NCBI RefSeq assembly: GCF_039822205.1 | Contig: NZ_JBAGBW010000002.1 | Span: 100,387-164,386, forward strand | Length of the DNA stretch: 64,000 nucleotides | Source: Thermodesulfobium sp. 4217-1 | GTDB taxonomy: Bacteria > Thermodesulfobiota > Thermodesulfobiia > Thermodesulfobiales > Thermodesulfobiaceae | Direction of reading: 5' to 3' | In this document: positions 53,019-62,335 of the stretch, piece by piece | Numbering within the stretch: the stretch's first letter is position 1 | Layout: every line of letters starts with the position of its first letter | Notes under the pieces: model-generated | Database searches by the model: none | Told to the model about the DNA's origin: nothing | The model's input: only the letters and a program-made list of their open reading frames with translations | Position numbers and translations under genes: made by a program

Positions 53019-56000
53019 ATGTCAACTCAAAATTTTTCAAATTGGCAACAAGAGTATGAAAAATTGTCAAAAGGCAACAAAATAGCTTCATCATACACTT
53101 CTTTTTTTAGTGACGATTACAGGTTAAGCGTATCGCCAGCGGAGGCAATAGTAGATAGTGAAGCTTTTGATGCTCTTCTCAAGCAAGATCAAAAACAAGT
53201 GAGGATTATAAAGCAAGATGAAGGTGTGTTCTTTAAGATCTATTCATGTTGCAAAATACCCTTGTATGAGGTATTGCCTATTTTAAGAAATTTAGGTTTA
53301 AATGCTGTTTACGGGAATTTCTCTGAGGTAAGCGTAGGCGATAAAAAAATACTTATTCAAAGCTATAGCATAGAAAATGTAAAATTTGATATTGAAAAAA
53401 GCGCATCAGTTATTCAGGATAATTTTATTGCGATAATAAACAATGTGGTAGAAAACGATGAATTAAACGCACTTGCCGCTAAGGAATTTCTTGACTATAA
53501 AACGATTGACCTATTAAGAACTTTTGGCAGTTACCTAATGCAGGTAGATTTTAGCTTAAAAAGAAAATCTGTGTTTACAACCTTGGTAAAGTATTCACAA
53601 ATATCAAAATTATTTATTGACCTATTTGAACAAAAATTTAAACCATCTATTGAAAAGGGCGCAAGAAAGACAAGCGAGGTATTCAGTCAAATAACAGCTA
53701 TGCTCGAAGAAGTAAACAACATACAAGATTACAAGATCTTAAATGCAATTTTAAACGTGGTCGATTCTACTATTAGAACAAACTTTTATAGAGACAGATC
53801 GTATCATTATATTTCTCTTAAGATCGACTCTTCCAAGATACTTAGAATGCCATTGCCAAGGCCTATGTATGAAATATACGTTCACTCTTACCTGATGGAG
53901 GGTTGTCACTTACGTGGAGGCAAGGTGGCTAGGGGCGGTATTAGGTGGAGCGACCGAAAAGATGATTTTAGGCTTGAGATATTGGAACTTATGAAGACCC
54001 AAATGGTAAAAAATGCAGTAATCGTGCCTGTTGGTTCAAAGGGCGGATTTATAATAAAGCAGTCTAACGGTGATGCACAAGAGAAAGCTATAGAATCTTA
54101 TAAGACTCTAATTAGAGGTATGTTAGATATTACAGATAATTATTCTGTTTCAAAACAGCAAATAAGACCACAAAATGTGGTTTGCTATGATGACTTTGAC
54201 CCATATTTGGTAGTGGCAGCAGACAAGGGTACAGCGAAATTTTCTGATATTGCAAATGAAATTGTTCAAGATGAATATAATTTTTGGCTTAAGGACGCAT
54301 TTGCTTCAGGTGGCAAGTTTGGATATGATCACAAAGAATTAGGTATTACTTCCAAGGGCGCTCTGGTGTGTACAAAGAGACACTTTAGAGAATTAGGGGT
54401 AAATTTAGACAACACTCTTATAACAGTAGCAGGCGTTGGCGATATGAGTGGCGATGTATTTGGTAATGGTCTAATAGAGTTAAAAAATGTTCAGTTAAAA
54501 GCTGCTCTTAATGGTAAAGAAATATTTATCGATCCAAATCCAGATATAGAAATTTCTTATAAAGAAAGAAAAAGGCTCTATGATAATGCTCTTACGTGGA
54601 CTCATTATAATAAAGAGCTGCTTTCAAAGGGCGGCTTTATATGCAGAAGAGATGAGCGTTCTATACCATTGAACGAAGATGTAAAGGCATTTCTGGGTAC
54701 TGAAAAAGATAGCGTTTCTTCAGATGAATTAGTTAGACTGATACTTGGCGCAAAGGTTGATTTGTTTTGGATGGGCGGTATTGGCACCTATGTAAAGGCG
54801 ACCAGCGAGACGCATGAAGAGGCAGGAGATAAGACAAATGACATCGTAAGAATAAATGCCAATGAAGTGAGGGCCAAGGTCGTAGGAGAGGGCGCTAACT
54901 TAGGCTTTACACAAAAAGCAAGGGTTGAATATGCCCTTCTTGGTGGCAAGATAAATACTGATTCTCTGGATAACTCTGCAGGTGTGGACATGTCTGACCA
55001 GGAAGTAAACCTTAAAATCTTACTTAACGATTTATTGGAGTCGAAAGTTGTTAAAGATTTAAATGAACGAAACAAGATTTTAAAAAAGCTTACCCCTGAG
55101 GTCGTTCAAAGGGTGCTCGATCACAATTATATGCAAAGTTTAGCCATATCCTTAGATGAAATTAGGTCTAAAAATGAACCAGAGGTATTTTTCGAACTGA
55201 TAGAATTCTTCCAAAATCAAAAGTTATTTAGCGAAACAGAGTATAGTTTCCCGAGCAAAAAGGCTCTTGCTGCAAGATTTGATTCGAATATAGGATATAC
55301 AAAACCAGAGCTTTCTATAATGCTATCTTCTTTGAAGATGTTTGTATACACGAGCCTTCTAAAAGAGGTAAACTTTGATAAGCATTTGATTGACAAATAT
55401 GCGCTTTTATATTTTGCACCTTCCACAAGGCAAGTATATAAAGAATTTATAGAGAGACATTTATTAAAAAAGGAAATAGCGTCGACATACATCACAAACC
55501 TGATCGTAAATAGCAACGGCGTTGGCGCAATCGCTAAGATAAACATGCTAACTGGATATCCTTATACAAGCATTATTAAAACTCTAATCTTTATATACGA
55601 CTTGCTTGATGTTCAAGATATCAGAAATGAAATTTTCTCATATGAGAACAAGGTAGACCAAAGCTTTATCTATCAAACAATTATTGATATGTTTTATGCT
55701 ATTGAGAGATTCGCCACAAATCAAATTTATCTTTTTGGCGACTCTGTAATAGAATATGTCTACAAACAAGAAATGTTAAACTATATCGAATATTATAAAG
55801 AAAATGCAATAAGAGACGGCATATTTAAGTCAAAATTTGAAAACAAAGTCAAAGAGCTATCGAAATATTTTAGCAAAGACCTTTCAGAAAGGATTGCTTA
55901 TAATTATTTTATAGACGATTTTATATTAGCTTACTATATTACAAGAAAAACTGATAAGAACTTCATATTGACAATCGAAACTATTGAAAAGATAAACGAA

Positions 56001-56285
56001 AAGTTTGGTATTCAAAAGACAATTGATTACATTAATTCTATTAGAGTGGTGAATGAATGGGATAGATTTGCACAATTTTCTATGATAAAGAAATATGTAT
56101 TCTTTATCGTAAAATTGACAATGAAAGTTCTTAGCGATTTTAATGGTAACGTAGATGCTCTTGTTGCTGCAAAGAAGCAAATATTTGAGGATTATACTGG
56201 CAGGCTGAATACTACATCCAAGCTTTCCGCCAACAACTTGCATCCAGTTTTACTCTTGTATGACAAGTTAGAAGAGCTATTGTAA
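53019..56285 (+). CDS. gdh: Large NAD-dependent glutamate dehydrogenase
   Basis: Oxidatively deaminates glutamate to 2-oxoglutarate with NAD. The 1088-residue protein belongs to the large-subunit GDH class; it is close to the 115-kDa type and shorter than the 180-kDa (about 1600-residue) bacterial type. The catalytic core includes LRGGKVARGGIRWSDRKDDF, KTQMVKNAVIVPVGSKGGF (active-site Lys) and VAGVGDMSGDVFGNGL near residue 480. The N-terminal 250 and C-terminal 350 residues are mainly helical. ATG with GAAAGGAG upstream. It collects amino nitrogen as glutamate in the same catabolic block. Confidence 0.9.
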   Translation: MSTQNFSNWQQEYEKLSKGNKIASSYTSFFSDDYRLSVSPAEAIVDSEAFDALLKQDQKQVRIIKQDEGVFFKIYSCCKIPLYEVLPILRNLGLNAVYGNFSEVSVGDKKILIQSYSIENVKFDIEKSASVIQDNFIAIINNVVENDELNALAAKEFLDYKTIDLLRTFGSYLMQVDFSLKRKSVFTTLVKYSQISKLFIDLFEQKFKPSIEKGARKTSEVFSQITAMLEEVNNIQDYKILNAILNVVDSTIRTNFYRDRSYHYISLKIDSSKILRMPLPRPMYEIYVHSYLMEGCHLRGGKVARGGIRWSDRKDDFRLEILELMKTQMVKNAVIVPVGSKGGFIIKQSNGDAQEKAIESYKTLIRGMLDITDNYSVSKQQIRPQNVVCYDDFDPYLVVAADKGTAKFSDIANEIVQDEYNFWLKDAFASGGKFGYDHKELGITSKGALVCTKRHFRELGVNLDNTLITVAGVGDMSGDVFGNGLIELKNVQLKAALNGKEIFIDPNPDIEISYKERKRLYDNALTWTHYNKELLSKGGFICRRDERSIPLNEDVKAFLGTEKDSVSSDELVRLILGAKVDLFWMGGIGTYVKATSETHEEAGDKTNDIVRINANEVRAKVVGEGANLGFTQKARVEYALLGGKINTDSLDNSAGVDMSDQEVNLKILLNDLLESKVVKDLNERNKILKKLTPEVVQRVLDHNYMQSLAISLDEIRSKNEPEVFFELIEFFQNQKLFSETEYSFPSKKALAARFDSNIGYTKPELSIMLSSLKMFVYTSLLKEVNFDKHLIDKYALLYFAPSTRQVYKEFIERHLLKKEIASTYITNLIVNSNGVGAIAKINMLTGYPYTSIIKTLIFIYDLLDVQDIRNEIFSYENKVDQSFIYQTIIDMFYAIERFATNQIYLFGDSVIEYVYKQEMLNYIEYYKENAIRDGIFKSKFENKVKELSKYFSKDLSERIAYNYFIDDFILAYYITRKTDKNFILTIETIEKINEKFGIQKTIDYINSIRVVNEWDRFAQFSMIKKYVFFIVKLTMKVLSDFNGNVDALVAAKKQIFEDYTGRLNTTSKLSANNLHPVLLLYDKLEELL

Positions 56286-56605
56286 GGCTTTAGAGTTTTT
56301 GTAGCAGGAAATATTAAGGCATTATCGCTTTAGGTTTAAATGAAATGGCATTTTGGGATGAATCCTTGTGATTCATGGGGGGGGTAATATTATCTTGGAA
56401 TATTTTTTCAAACAAAAGAAAAATAGATTTATAATTAATTCTCCATAGGCGTGTGGCAAAAATTCAAACAAATTATTTTTGTAAATAAAATAATTTTGAC
56501 AAAAAAATTTAATGATATAAAATATTTTGTAAAGTTAATTTTACTATCTTGATATTTAATAGTATGTGGGTTATATAAATTTAAACTTATATTGAGAGGG
56601 CTAAA
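56286..56605 (+). promoter_or_regulatory. 320-bp intergenic region before the cysteine desulfidase gene
   Basis: Contains a hairpin with 7-bp arms (ATGAATC, 5-nt loop, GATTCAT) at about 56359-56377 followed at once by a run of eight G, odd in an AT-rich genome. A promoter follows at 56496-56523. No ORF of convincing coding character is seen on either strand. Confidence 0.4.
56496..56523 (+). promoter_or_regulatory. Promoter of the cysteine desulfidase-family gene
   Basis: TTGACA at 56496-56501, 16-nt spacer, TAAAAT at 56518-56523, about 80 nt upstream of the ATG. Confidence 0.65.
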
Positions 56606-57877
56606 ATGATAAATAAGGATATAATTTTACAAATTCTAAAAGATTCTGTTAAACCAGCATTGGGCTGTACAGAGCCTGGGGCAGTGGCATATGCTGTTTC
56701 GAGGGCAAAAGAAATACTTGATGAAGATATTTCTAAATTAACTATATCTGTAGACAAAAACATTTTAAAAAATGGTATGTTCGTTATCATCCCTGGAACG
56801 AAAGAAAAGGGTATTATCTTTGCTGCTGCACTGTCTATGGTGTGCGGCAGATCTGAGTATGGCTTAGAGGCCTTAAAGGATGTTAATAATTCAGATGTAG
56901 AGAAAGCTAAAGAAATCATAAAAAATAACGTTATTCATTTAGAACTAAAAAAAGATATTGAGGGACTTTATATAAAAATTGAAGCAGAAAGCTATTCTCA
57001 CAAATCAGTAGTGGTCATAAAGAGCAAGCATGACAATATTGTTTTCGAGAGCAAGGACGATCTTGTCATAAAGTCAGATAAAGCAAATGATGAAGTTGTA
57101 AATAATCATATCGATTTAAATAAGATAAAAGAGTTCTCTATATATGATCTTATTGATTTTGTTAACGATATTGAAATTGAAAAGATTGAATTTATAAATG
57201 ATGGAATTGAAATGAATAAAAAAATTGCATATGCTGGCCTGGAAGATAATATTGGGGTTGGAATGGGCAAATTTATTAGAGCAAAAGTCGTTGATACTGA
57301 ATCTTTGGCTGTTGCTTTGACAGTGTCGGCATCAGAAGCAAGGATGTCTGGATATCCTCTACCTGTTATGAGTAGCGCTGGTTCAGGAAATCACGGTCTG
57401 GTGGCAATAATACCCATATCGATCATTGGCGAGAAAAGTGGATTTAATAAAGAAGAAGTTATCAGGGCTGTGGCACTAAGTCATTTACTTACTTCTTACG
57501 TAAAATCTTATACAGGCGTGCTCTCTCCCTTGTGTGGCTGCGGGATAGCTGCTGGTGTGGGCTGCAGTTCAGGGCTTACCTATATGAGAGAAAGAAATAA
57601 AGAAAAGATCGAGAATTCGATTAAAAATGTCTTGGCAGGGCTATCGGGAATGATATGTGATGGTGCTAAGATTGGGTGTGCTTACAAGCTCTATCTTTCT
57701 GCGATGTCTGCGATTGAAGCTTCAAATATGGCTTTAAACGACATTGTAATACCTTATGATAATGGAATTTTGGCAGAGAGTGCTCAAGATTGCATAAGAA
57801 ATCTTGGTAGAGTTTCGGTGGAAGGAATGAAAGATACAGATAACACTATACTGGATATAATGATAAAGAAGCAATAA
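56606..57877 (+). CDS. cyuA: L-cysteine desulfidase family protein (CyuA/YhaM, UPF0597)
   Basis: A 423-residue [4Fe-4S] lyase-like protein. The N-terminal VKPALGCTEPGAVAYAVS is the family signature (PALGCTEP), and the C-terminal PLCGCGIAAGVGCSSG supplies further cluster cysteines. Characterised members (E. coli CyuA, archaeal desulfidase) break L-cysteine to pyruvate, sulfide and ammonia, and the fold is related to serine dehydratase alpha. The location after serine and threonine deaminases supports amino-acid fermentation. It has its own promoter and is followed by a YheO-like regulator. Confidence 0.88.
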   Translation: MINKDIILQILKDSVKPALGCTEPGAVAYAVSRAKEILDEDISKLTISVDKNILKNGMFVIIPGTKEKGIIFAAALSMVCGRSEYGLEALKDVNNSDVEKAKEIIKNNVIHLELKKDIEGLYIKIEAESYSHKSVVVIKSKHDNIVFESKDDLVIKSDKANDEVVNNHIDLNKIKEFSIYDLIDFVNDIEIEKIEFINDGIEMNKKIAYAGLEDNIGVGMGKFIRAKVVDTESLAVALTVSASEARMSGYPLPVMSSAGSGNHGLVAIIPISIIGEKSGFNKEEVIRAVALSHLLTSYVKSYTGVLSPLCGCGIAAGVGCSSGLTYMRERNKEKIENSIKNVLAGLSGMICDGAKIGCAYKLYLSAMSAIEASNMALNDIVIPYDNGILAESAQDCIRNLGRVSVEGMKDTDNTILDIMIKKQ

Positions 57878-57956
57878 TATTTTTTCTTGAGTTGTGGTAT
57901 ATTTATAAATTTTGAAATATAATATTTTATATTATTAATAAAAAATTGGAGGCTCG

Positions 57957-58616
57957 ATGACTGCTGACGAGAGAAAAGCTATTTTTGACAATTTAATAAG
58001 CATAGCTGATGCTGTGAGTGAGATGTTTGGCAGGAATTGCGAGGTAGCTGTTCACGATCTGAGGACCCCCGAAAAATCTTTGATTCATATTGCTGGAGAT
58101 ATTACTCACAGAAAGAGCGGTGCCCCTATAACCGATCTTGTTTTGAATGCATTAAAAAAATACAAAGATGATGCAAAAAATATGATTGGTTATAGGAGCA
58201 TGACGAAAGATGGAAGGATACTTCGATCTACTACTAGCTTTGTAAGAGATAAGAAGGGTAAAATCATCGGAGCGTTTTGTGTAAACTTTGATATTACTGA
58301 GTTTATAGGCACCTATAATGTCTTTAAAGATCTTTTGGAAAAGGGTTCTGAGTTTGATAAGAATGAAACCTTCGCAAAGAATCTAAATGAGACAATTGAG
58401 ACGCTTACTCAGGAAGCCATTCTTGCTTTTGGCAAGCAGCCATCAAGTTTTACTTCTGAAGAGAAAATAAAATTTGTTTCTTATCTTGATGAAAAGGGGG
58501 CTTTTCTGATAAAGGGTTCAGTTGAATATGTAGCATCTATTCTTGGACTATCTAAATTTACAGTATATAGCTATTTGCAAAAAGTTCGTAACAATTCTAA
58601 TTCCAATGATGACTAA
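57957..58616 (+). CDS. YheO-like PAS domain transcriptional regulator (DauR-like)
   Basis: A 219-residue DNA-binding regulator. An N-terminal YheO-type PAS-like domain (about 1-120) carries FGRNCEVAVHDLRTPEKSLIHIA and GAFCVNFDIT, and a C-terminal helix-turn-helix (about 160-215) has GSVEYVASILGLSKFTVYSYL. The family controls amino-acid catabolic genes, for example dauR with D-arginine. It lies 79 nt after cyuA and is likely to regulate that gene or the cluster. ATG with GGAGG upstream. Confidence 0.87.
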   Translation: MTADERKAIFDNLISIADAVSEMFGRNCEVAVHDLRTPEKSLIHIAGDITHRKSGAPITDLVLNALKKYKDDAKNMIGYRSMTKDGRILRSTTSFVRDKKGKIIGAFCVNFDITEFIGTYNVFKDLLEKGSEFDKNETFAKNLNETIETLTQEAILAFGKQPSSFTSEEKIKFVSYLDEKGAFLIKGSVEYVASILGLSKFTVYSYLQKVRNNSNSNDD

Positions 58617-58627
58617 ATTCTATTTTT

Positions 58628-59641
58628 ATGGAATTTAATTTAGAAGATATTTATAAAAAAATTCAATATAACGAAATAGATTTAAAAAGGGCTTTAAACT
58701 ATTTTGACATCCAAGAGAAAGATTTAGACACATTAAGAAATGCTTTAGGCATAATAAAAGATGTGCCTGTTGAATTTTTCGATCAATTTTATGATCACCT
58801 GTTGCAGTTTCCTGAAACGGCCAAAATTTTGAATAAGGATAAGGATTTAATAGAGAATTTAAAGCTAAAGCAGAAATTTTATTTTACCAATATGTTGAGA
58901 GCAAATTTTGACATAAATTATATAAAAGAAAAGATTAAAATAGGTATGGTTCACTATTCGTTGGGGGTTAAAGAAGATTATTATATTGGTGCATATTCAG
59001 AATATTTTTATTCACTAAAGAAGTATGTGAATCAATTTTTGGATAGGCAGCTTAATATAGAGTTTAATCACTCTCTGGCAAAGGTTATGCTATTAGATAT
59101 AAATTTGACAATAAAATTTTATTTTTTCATAAAGGAAGAACAGGAAATATTCTTTAGGAACCTTTCCGAAAAAGATCCTTTAACTGGAATATATAACAAA
59201 AGGAAATTTCAAGAGATTTGTGGTCAAAGTATTTCTGAGTCTGATAGGTATAAAAAAGAGCTTTCTTTTATATTTTTCGATATAGACAATTTTAAAAAGG
59301 TAAACGACACATTTGGACATGACATAGGGGATGTTGTCCTAAAAGAGATTGCAAATATTGTTAAGCGTGAAATTAGAAAATCTGATTATTTTGCAAGATG
59401 GGGCGGAGAAGAGTTTATATTGATCCTCCCTGAGACAAATATCAATAGTGCGCTCGCGGTTGCTGAGAAAATTAGAAAGTCAATCGAGGTCTATGAATTT
59501 CCTGTAGTAGGACGTGTCACAGTTAGTATAGGCGTTACAAGCCGCAAGTTTAGCGAAGACTACTCAGACCTCTTTAAAAGGCTTGATGATGCAGTATATA
59601 GAGCAAAGTCTCTGGGGAAGAATACAGTTGTAGCTAATTAG
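58628..59641 (+). CDS. Globin-coupled diguanylate cyclase
   Basis: A 337-residue protein with an N-terminal protoglobin/globin-coupled-sensor domain (about 10-165) and a GGDEF domain from 180. The proximal heme ligand is predicted to be His109 in IGMVHYSLGV, followed by the typical DYYIGAYSEYF. The catalytic motif is GGEEF at 259-263, with the I-site RKSD at 250-253. Oxygen or another gas bound at heme would control cyclic-di-GMP synthesis, as in DosC/HemDGC-type proteins. It starts 11 nt after the YheO-like gene with no clear ribosome site. Confidence 0.87.
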   Translation: MEFNLEDIYKKIQYNEIDLKRALNYFDIQEKDLDTLRNALGIIKDVPVEFFDQFYDHLLQFPETAKILNKDKDLIENLKLKQKFYFTNMLRANFDINYIKEKIKIGMVHYSLGVKEDYYIGAYSEYFYSLKKYVNQFLDRQLNIEFNHSLAKVMLLDINLTIKFYFFIKEEQEIFFRNLSEKDPLTGIYNKRKFQEICGQSISESDRYKKELSFIFFDIDNFKKVNDTFGHDIGDVVLKEIANIVKREIRKSDYFARWGGEEFILILPETNINSALAVAEKIRKSIEVYEFPVVGRVTVSIGVTSRKFSEDYSDLFKRLDDAVYRAKSLGKNTVVAN

Positions 59642-59781
59642 CTCTAAGAAATTCTTAATAGGACAAGTTTAAAATTTCAAAAAGATTTTTGTGGAAGCTA
59701 TTTTTAAAATTTCAAAAATCTGATATATTTAAAATCTATGTTAATTAAAACTGTAAATTTTAGAAAACTGAGGTTGTTTTG

Positions 59782-61509
59782 ATGAAGCAATTTAACAAAG
59801 AGTTTCTTAGAGATACCTGGGATATAATTAAGCCATACTGGCAATCAGAAGAAAAAAAGATTGCTTGGTTTCTTTTAATTGTAATAATATTTTTAAATCT
59901 GTTTTTGGTTTTTATAAACGTTCTTATAAATCTTTGGTACAACGAGTTTTATAATGCCCTTCAAGAGCTGAACGCTCAAGCCTTCTGGGTGGCTATTCTT
60001 CAATTCTGCGGCTTGGCGTTTTTTTATATAGTGGCTGCAGTATATTCACTGTATTTAAATCAAATGCTTCAGATTAAGTGGAGAAAGTGGCTTACAGATA
60101 AATTCTTGAAAAAATGGTTGGATAAAAAGATTTATTATCATCTTCAAGTTTTTAATAATTCTACTGACAACCCAGATCAGCGTATTAGCGAGGACCTGAA
60201 CCTTTTTGTGTCTCAAACACTGAGCCTGTCGCTGGGACTGCTTAGCTCAGTAGTAACCCTTGCCTCATTTGTAGGGATTTTGTGGACGATATCTGGTTCA
60301 ATTTCATTTGCATTATTCGGAAATCAAATTACAATACCTGGTTATATGGTTTGGGCAGCTATCTTTTATGCTATTGCTGGAACATGGATTACTGCTGTTA
60401 TCGGAAAGCCTCTGATAAATCTAAACTTCAACCAACAGATGTATGAGGCGAATTTCAGATTTAACATGGTTCGAATTCGTGAGAACAGCGAGAGCGTGGC
60501 CCTTTATGGGGGCGAAAAGAAAGAGCACAAACATCTTATGACAAACTTTGTAGACGTCTTTGAGAACTACTGGAAGATAATGGTTAGGCAGAAAATGCTT
60601 AGTTGGTTTACTTCTGGATATAATCAGATAGCAATAATCTTTCCCATACTTGTAGCATCTCCCAGGTTTTTTGCAAGACAAATTCAATTGGGTGGTCTTA
60701 TGCAGATTGCACAAGCCTTTGGTCAGGTACAGTCCTCTTTATCATATATAGTAAATAGCTACCCATCACTGGCAAGCTGGCATGCGGTAGCCGATAGATT
60801 GAGAACTTTTGAGCACAATATCAGCTTTATTGAGAGGCTTCAGCAGGACAATAATAAGATATTAATAAATCGGGCTGAAAATTTAAAAGTGGAAGGTCTT
60901 TATATACTTTTACCAGATAACAAGACTCCGATAATAAGTGATTTGAATATGTCTCTTAACAAGTCTGAGAGACTTCTGATTGTAGGGACTTCTGGTATAG
61001 GAAAGAGTACTCTAATAAGAACTCTTGCTGGTCTATGGCCCTTTGGGGAAGGTAGAATTTTTCTGCCACCAAAAGATAAAATTCTTTTTTTGCCTCAAAA
61101 ACCTTATCTGCCGGTAGGATCTTTGAGGGACGTCTTGGTGTACCCAAATGGCGATCCAAATGTAAGCGATGATGTTTTAAAGGATTTATTAGTCAGTCTA
61201 AATCTAAAGCACTTGGTGAATAACATTTCTGAAGTAAATATGTGGTCGCAAATTCTCTCGCTAGGAGAGCAGCAATATTTGGCCTTTGGAAGGATTTTTC
61301 TGCAAAAACCGCAATGGATTTTTATGGATGAGGCTACGAGCGCTCTTGATGAGAGATCTGAGAGACTATTGTACGAGAGGTTAAAAAATGCTTTGCCAGA
61401 TAGCGCTGTGATAAGCGTAGGTCATAGGTCAAGCTTGATATCATATCACGAAGCTAAATTGACAATTTTAGGAGAAGGAAATTGGAATTTGGAAAGAATA
61501 AACTTATAG
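59782..61509 (+). CDS. SbmA/YddA-type ABC transporter (fused permease-ATPase)
   Basis: A 575-residue half-transporter of the ABCD/YddA group: an N-terminal membrane domain with about six helices (helix 1 near 28-50) including the SbmA_BacA-like DNPDQRISEDLNLF motif, then an ATPase domain. Walker A is VGTSGIGKSTLIRTLAG, the signature is the divergent LSLGEQQYLAFGR and Walker B WIFMDEATSALDE. Relatives move peptides, vitamin B12 or acyl compounds. ATG at 59782 with GAGG 8 nt upstream; a TTG just before is less likely. Substrate and direction unknown. Confidence 0.87.
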   Translation: MKQFNKEFLRDTWDIIKPYWQSEEKKIAWFLLIVIIFLNLFLVFINVLINLWYNEFYNALQELNAQAFWVAILQFCGLAFFYIVAAVYSLYLNQMLQIKWRKWLTDKFLKKWLDKKIYYHLQVFNNSTDNPDQRISEDLNLFVSQTLSLSLGLLSSVVTLASFVGILWTISGSISFALFGNQITIPGYMVWAAIFYAIAGTWITAVIGKPLINLNFNQQMYEANFRFNMVRIRENSESVALYGGEKKEHKHLMTNFVDVFENYWKIMVRQKMLSWFTSGYNQIAIIFPILVASPRFFARQIQLGGLMQIAQAFGQVQSSLSYIVNSYPSLASWHAVADRLRTFEHNISFIERLQQDNNKILINRAENLKVEGLYILLPDNKTPIISDLNMSLNKSERLLIVGTSGIGKSTLIRTLAGLWPFGEGRIFLPPKDKILFLPQKPYLPVGSLRDVLVYPNGDPNVSDDVLKDLLVSLNLKHLVNNISEVNMWSQILSLGEQQYLAFGRIFLQKPQWIFMDEATSALDERSERLLYERLKNALPDSAVISVGHRSSLISYHEAKLTILGEGNWNLERINL

Positions 61510-61536
61510 ACACTGATAATCTCAGCCTATAAGTTT
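61500..61536 (+). terminator. Stem-loop at the 3' end of the YddA-type gene
   Basis: AAACTTATAG (61500-61509, includes the stop codon) pairs perfectly with CTATAAGTTT (61527-61536), loop 17 nt. There is no long T-run after it, so termination strength is uncertain. Confidence 0.45.
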
Positions 61537-61583
61537 AGATTTATAATAAGAAATATTTTTAATGCGAGCTTAATTTTTTGATT

Positions 61584-62063
61584 TTATTTATTTTTGTACT
61601 TTCCCTCTATTTCCAAGTATTCTGGAAGCCCAATAAGGGAATTGAACTCTTCAAAAGAGGACATTTTGTCTGATATATTTTTAGTTGAGCCGTCTTTTCT
61701 TATAGTTTCAAAAACTGCTGTAAATGTTTTTGCAGCAGAATATATGGCGCAAACGGGAAAGGCTACAGCAGCAAATCCCATATCTTGAAGCTCTTTTGAC
61801 GTTAGAAGAGGTGTCTTGCCTTTTTCTATCATATTTGCAAGAAGTGGCTTGCCCAAAGGTTTTAGAGAACTAACAATATAATTCATTTCTTCTATAGATT
61901 GAGGGGCTTCAACAAAGAGCATATCGGCACCTGCCTTTGCATATTCTGTAGCCCTATATACAGCGTCTTCAAGACCACTGACAGCTCTTGCGTCGGTTCT
62001 TGCCATTATTACCAGGTCTGGATCTCTCTTTGATTCGGATGCAGCTTTAACCTCTTGTGGCAA
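61584..62063 (-). pseudogene. PEP mutase/isocitrate lyase family gene, 5' truncated by insertion
   Basis: About 160 C-terminal residues of a PrpB/oxaloacetate-decarboxylase-like TIM-barrel lyase: DPDLVIMARTDARAVSG, YAKAGADMLFVEAP and GKPLLANMIEKGKTP are family motifs. Members are normally about 290 residues; the first about 130, including the metal site and the KKCGH-type catalytic loop, are missing. Just upstream, at 62065-62100, begins a foreign hairpin and stop codon in frame, so the gene was cut by a mobile element. The remnant begins LPQEVKAASESK with no good ribosome site and is probably inactive. The 5' part may lie beyond 64000. Confidence 0.8.
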
Positions 62064-62064
62064 G

Positions 62065-62335
62065 AAGTCTCCTACCTCTTAGGTGGGGGATGAATTGCCA
62101 TAGCTTACTTATTATGATCTTATTATGATAGAATATAAATGTGTCAACGTATAGACAAATGGTCGGAATAACAAATAACTGACCAGTAATGTGCCTGTAT
62201 TCCGTAAAGTCAAGCTGGTGCACTGGCAGGACACAGTAGGGCAGGGACTGCCCGATTGCAAGCCTGTGGAGATGCCATACGTCATCTGAGAAGCAGGAAG
62301 CTCACACCTCTTAGGTGGTGAGTAGTTCACTACAA
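62065..62335 (+). mobile_element. IS200/IS605-type remnant with probable omega-RNA end, no tnpA/tnpB
   Basis: The left part has a hairpin CTACCTCTTAGGTGGGGG (about 62071-62090) and a short promoter-like stretch. The right part resembles the 3' end of a tnpB gene and its overlapping guide RNA: a frame reading GLPDCKPVEMPYVI then stop, followed by GAAGCAGGAAGCTCACACCT and a hairpin CTCACACCT CTT AGGTGGTGAG ending GTAGTTCAC (about 62312-62330), the usual IS605 right-end form. The transposase and most of tnpB are deleted. Boundaries are approximate; identification is by recalled sequence pattern. Confidence 0.6.
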
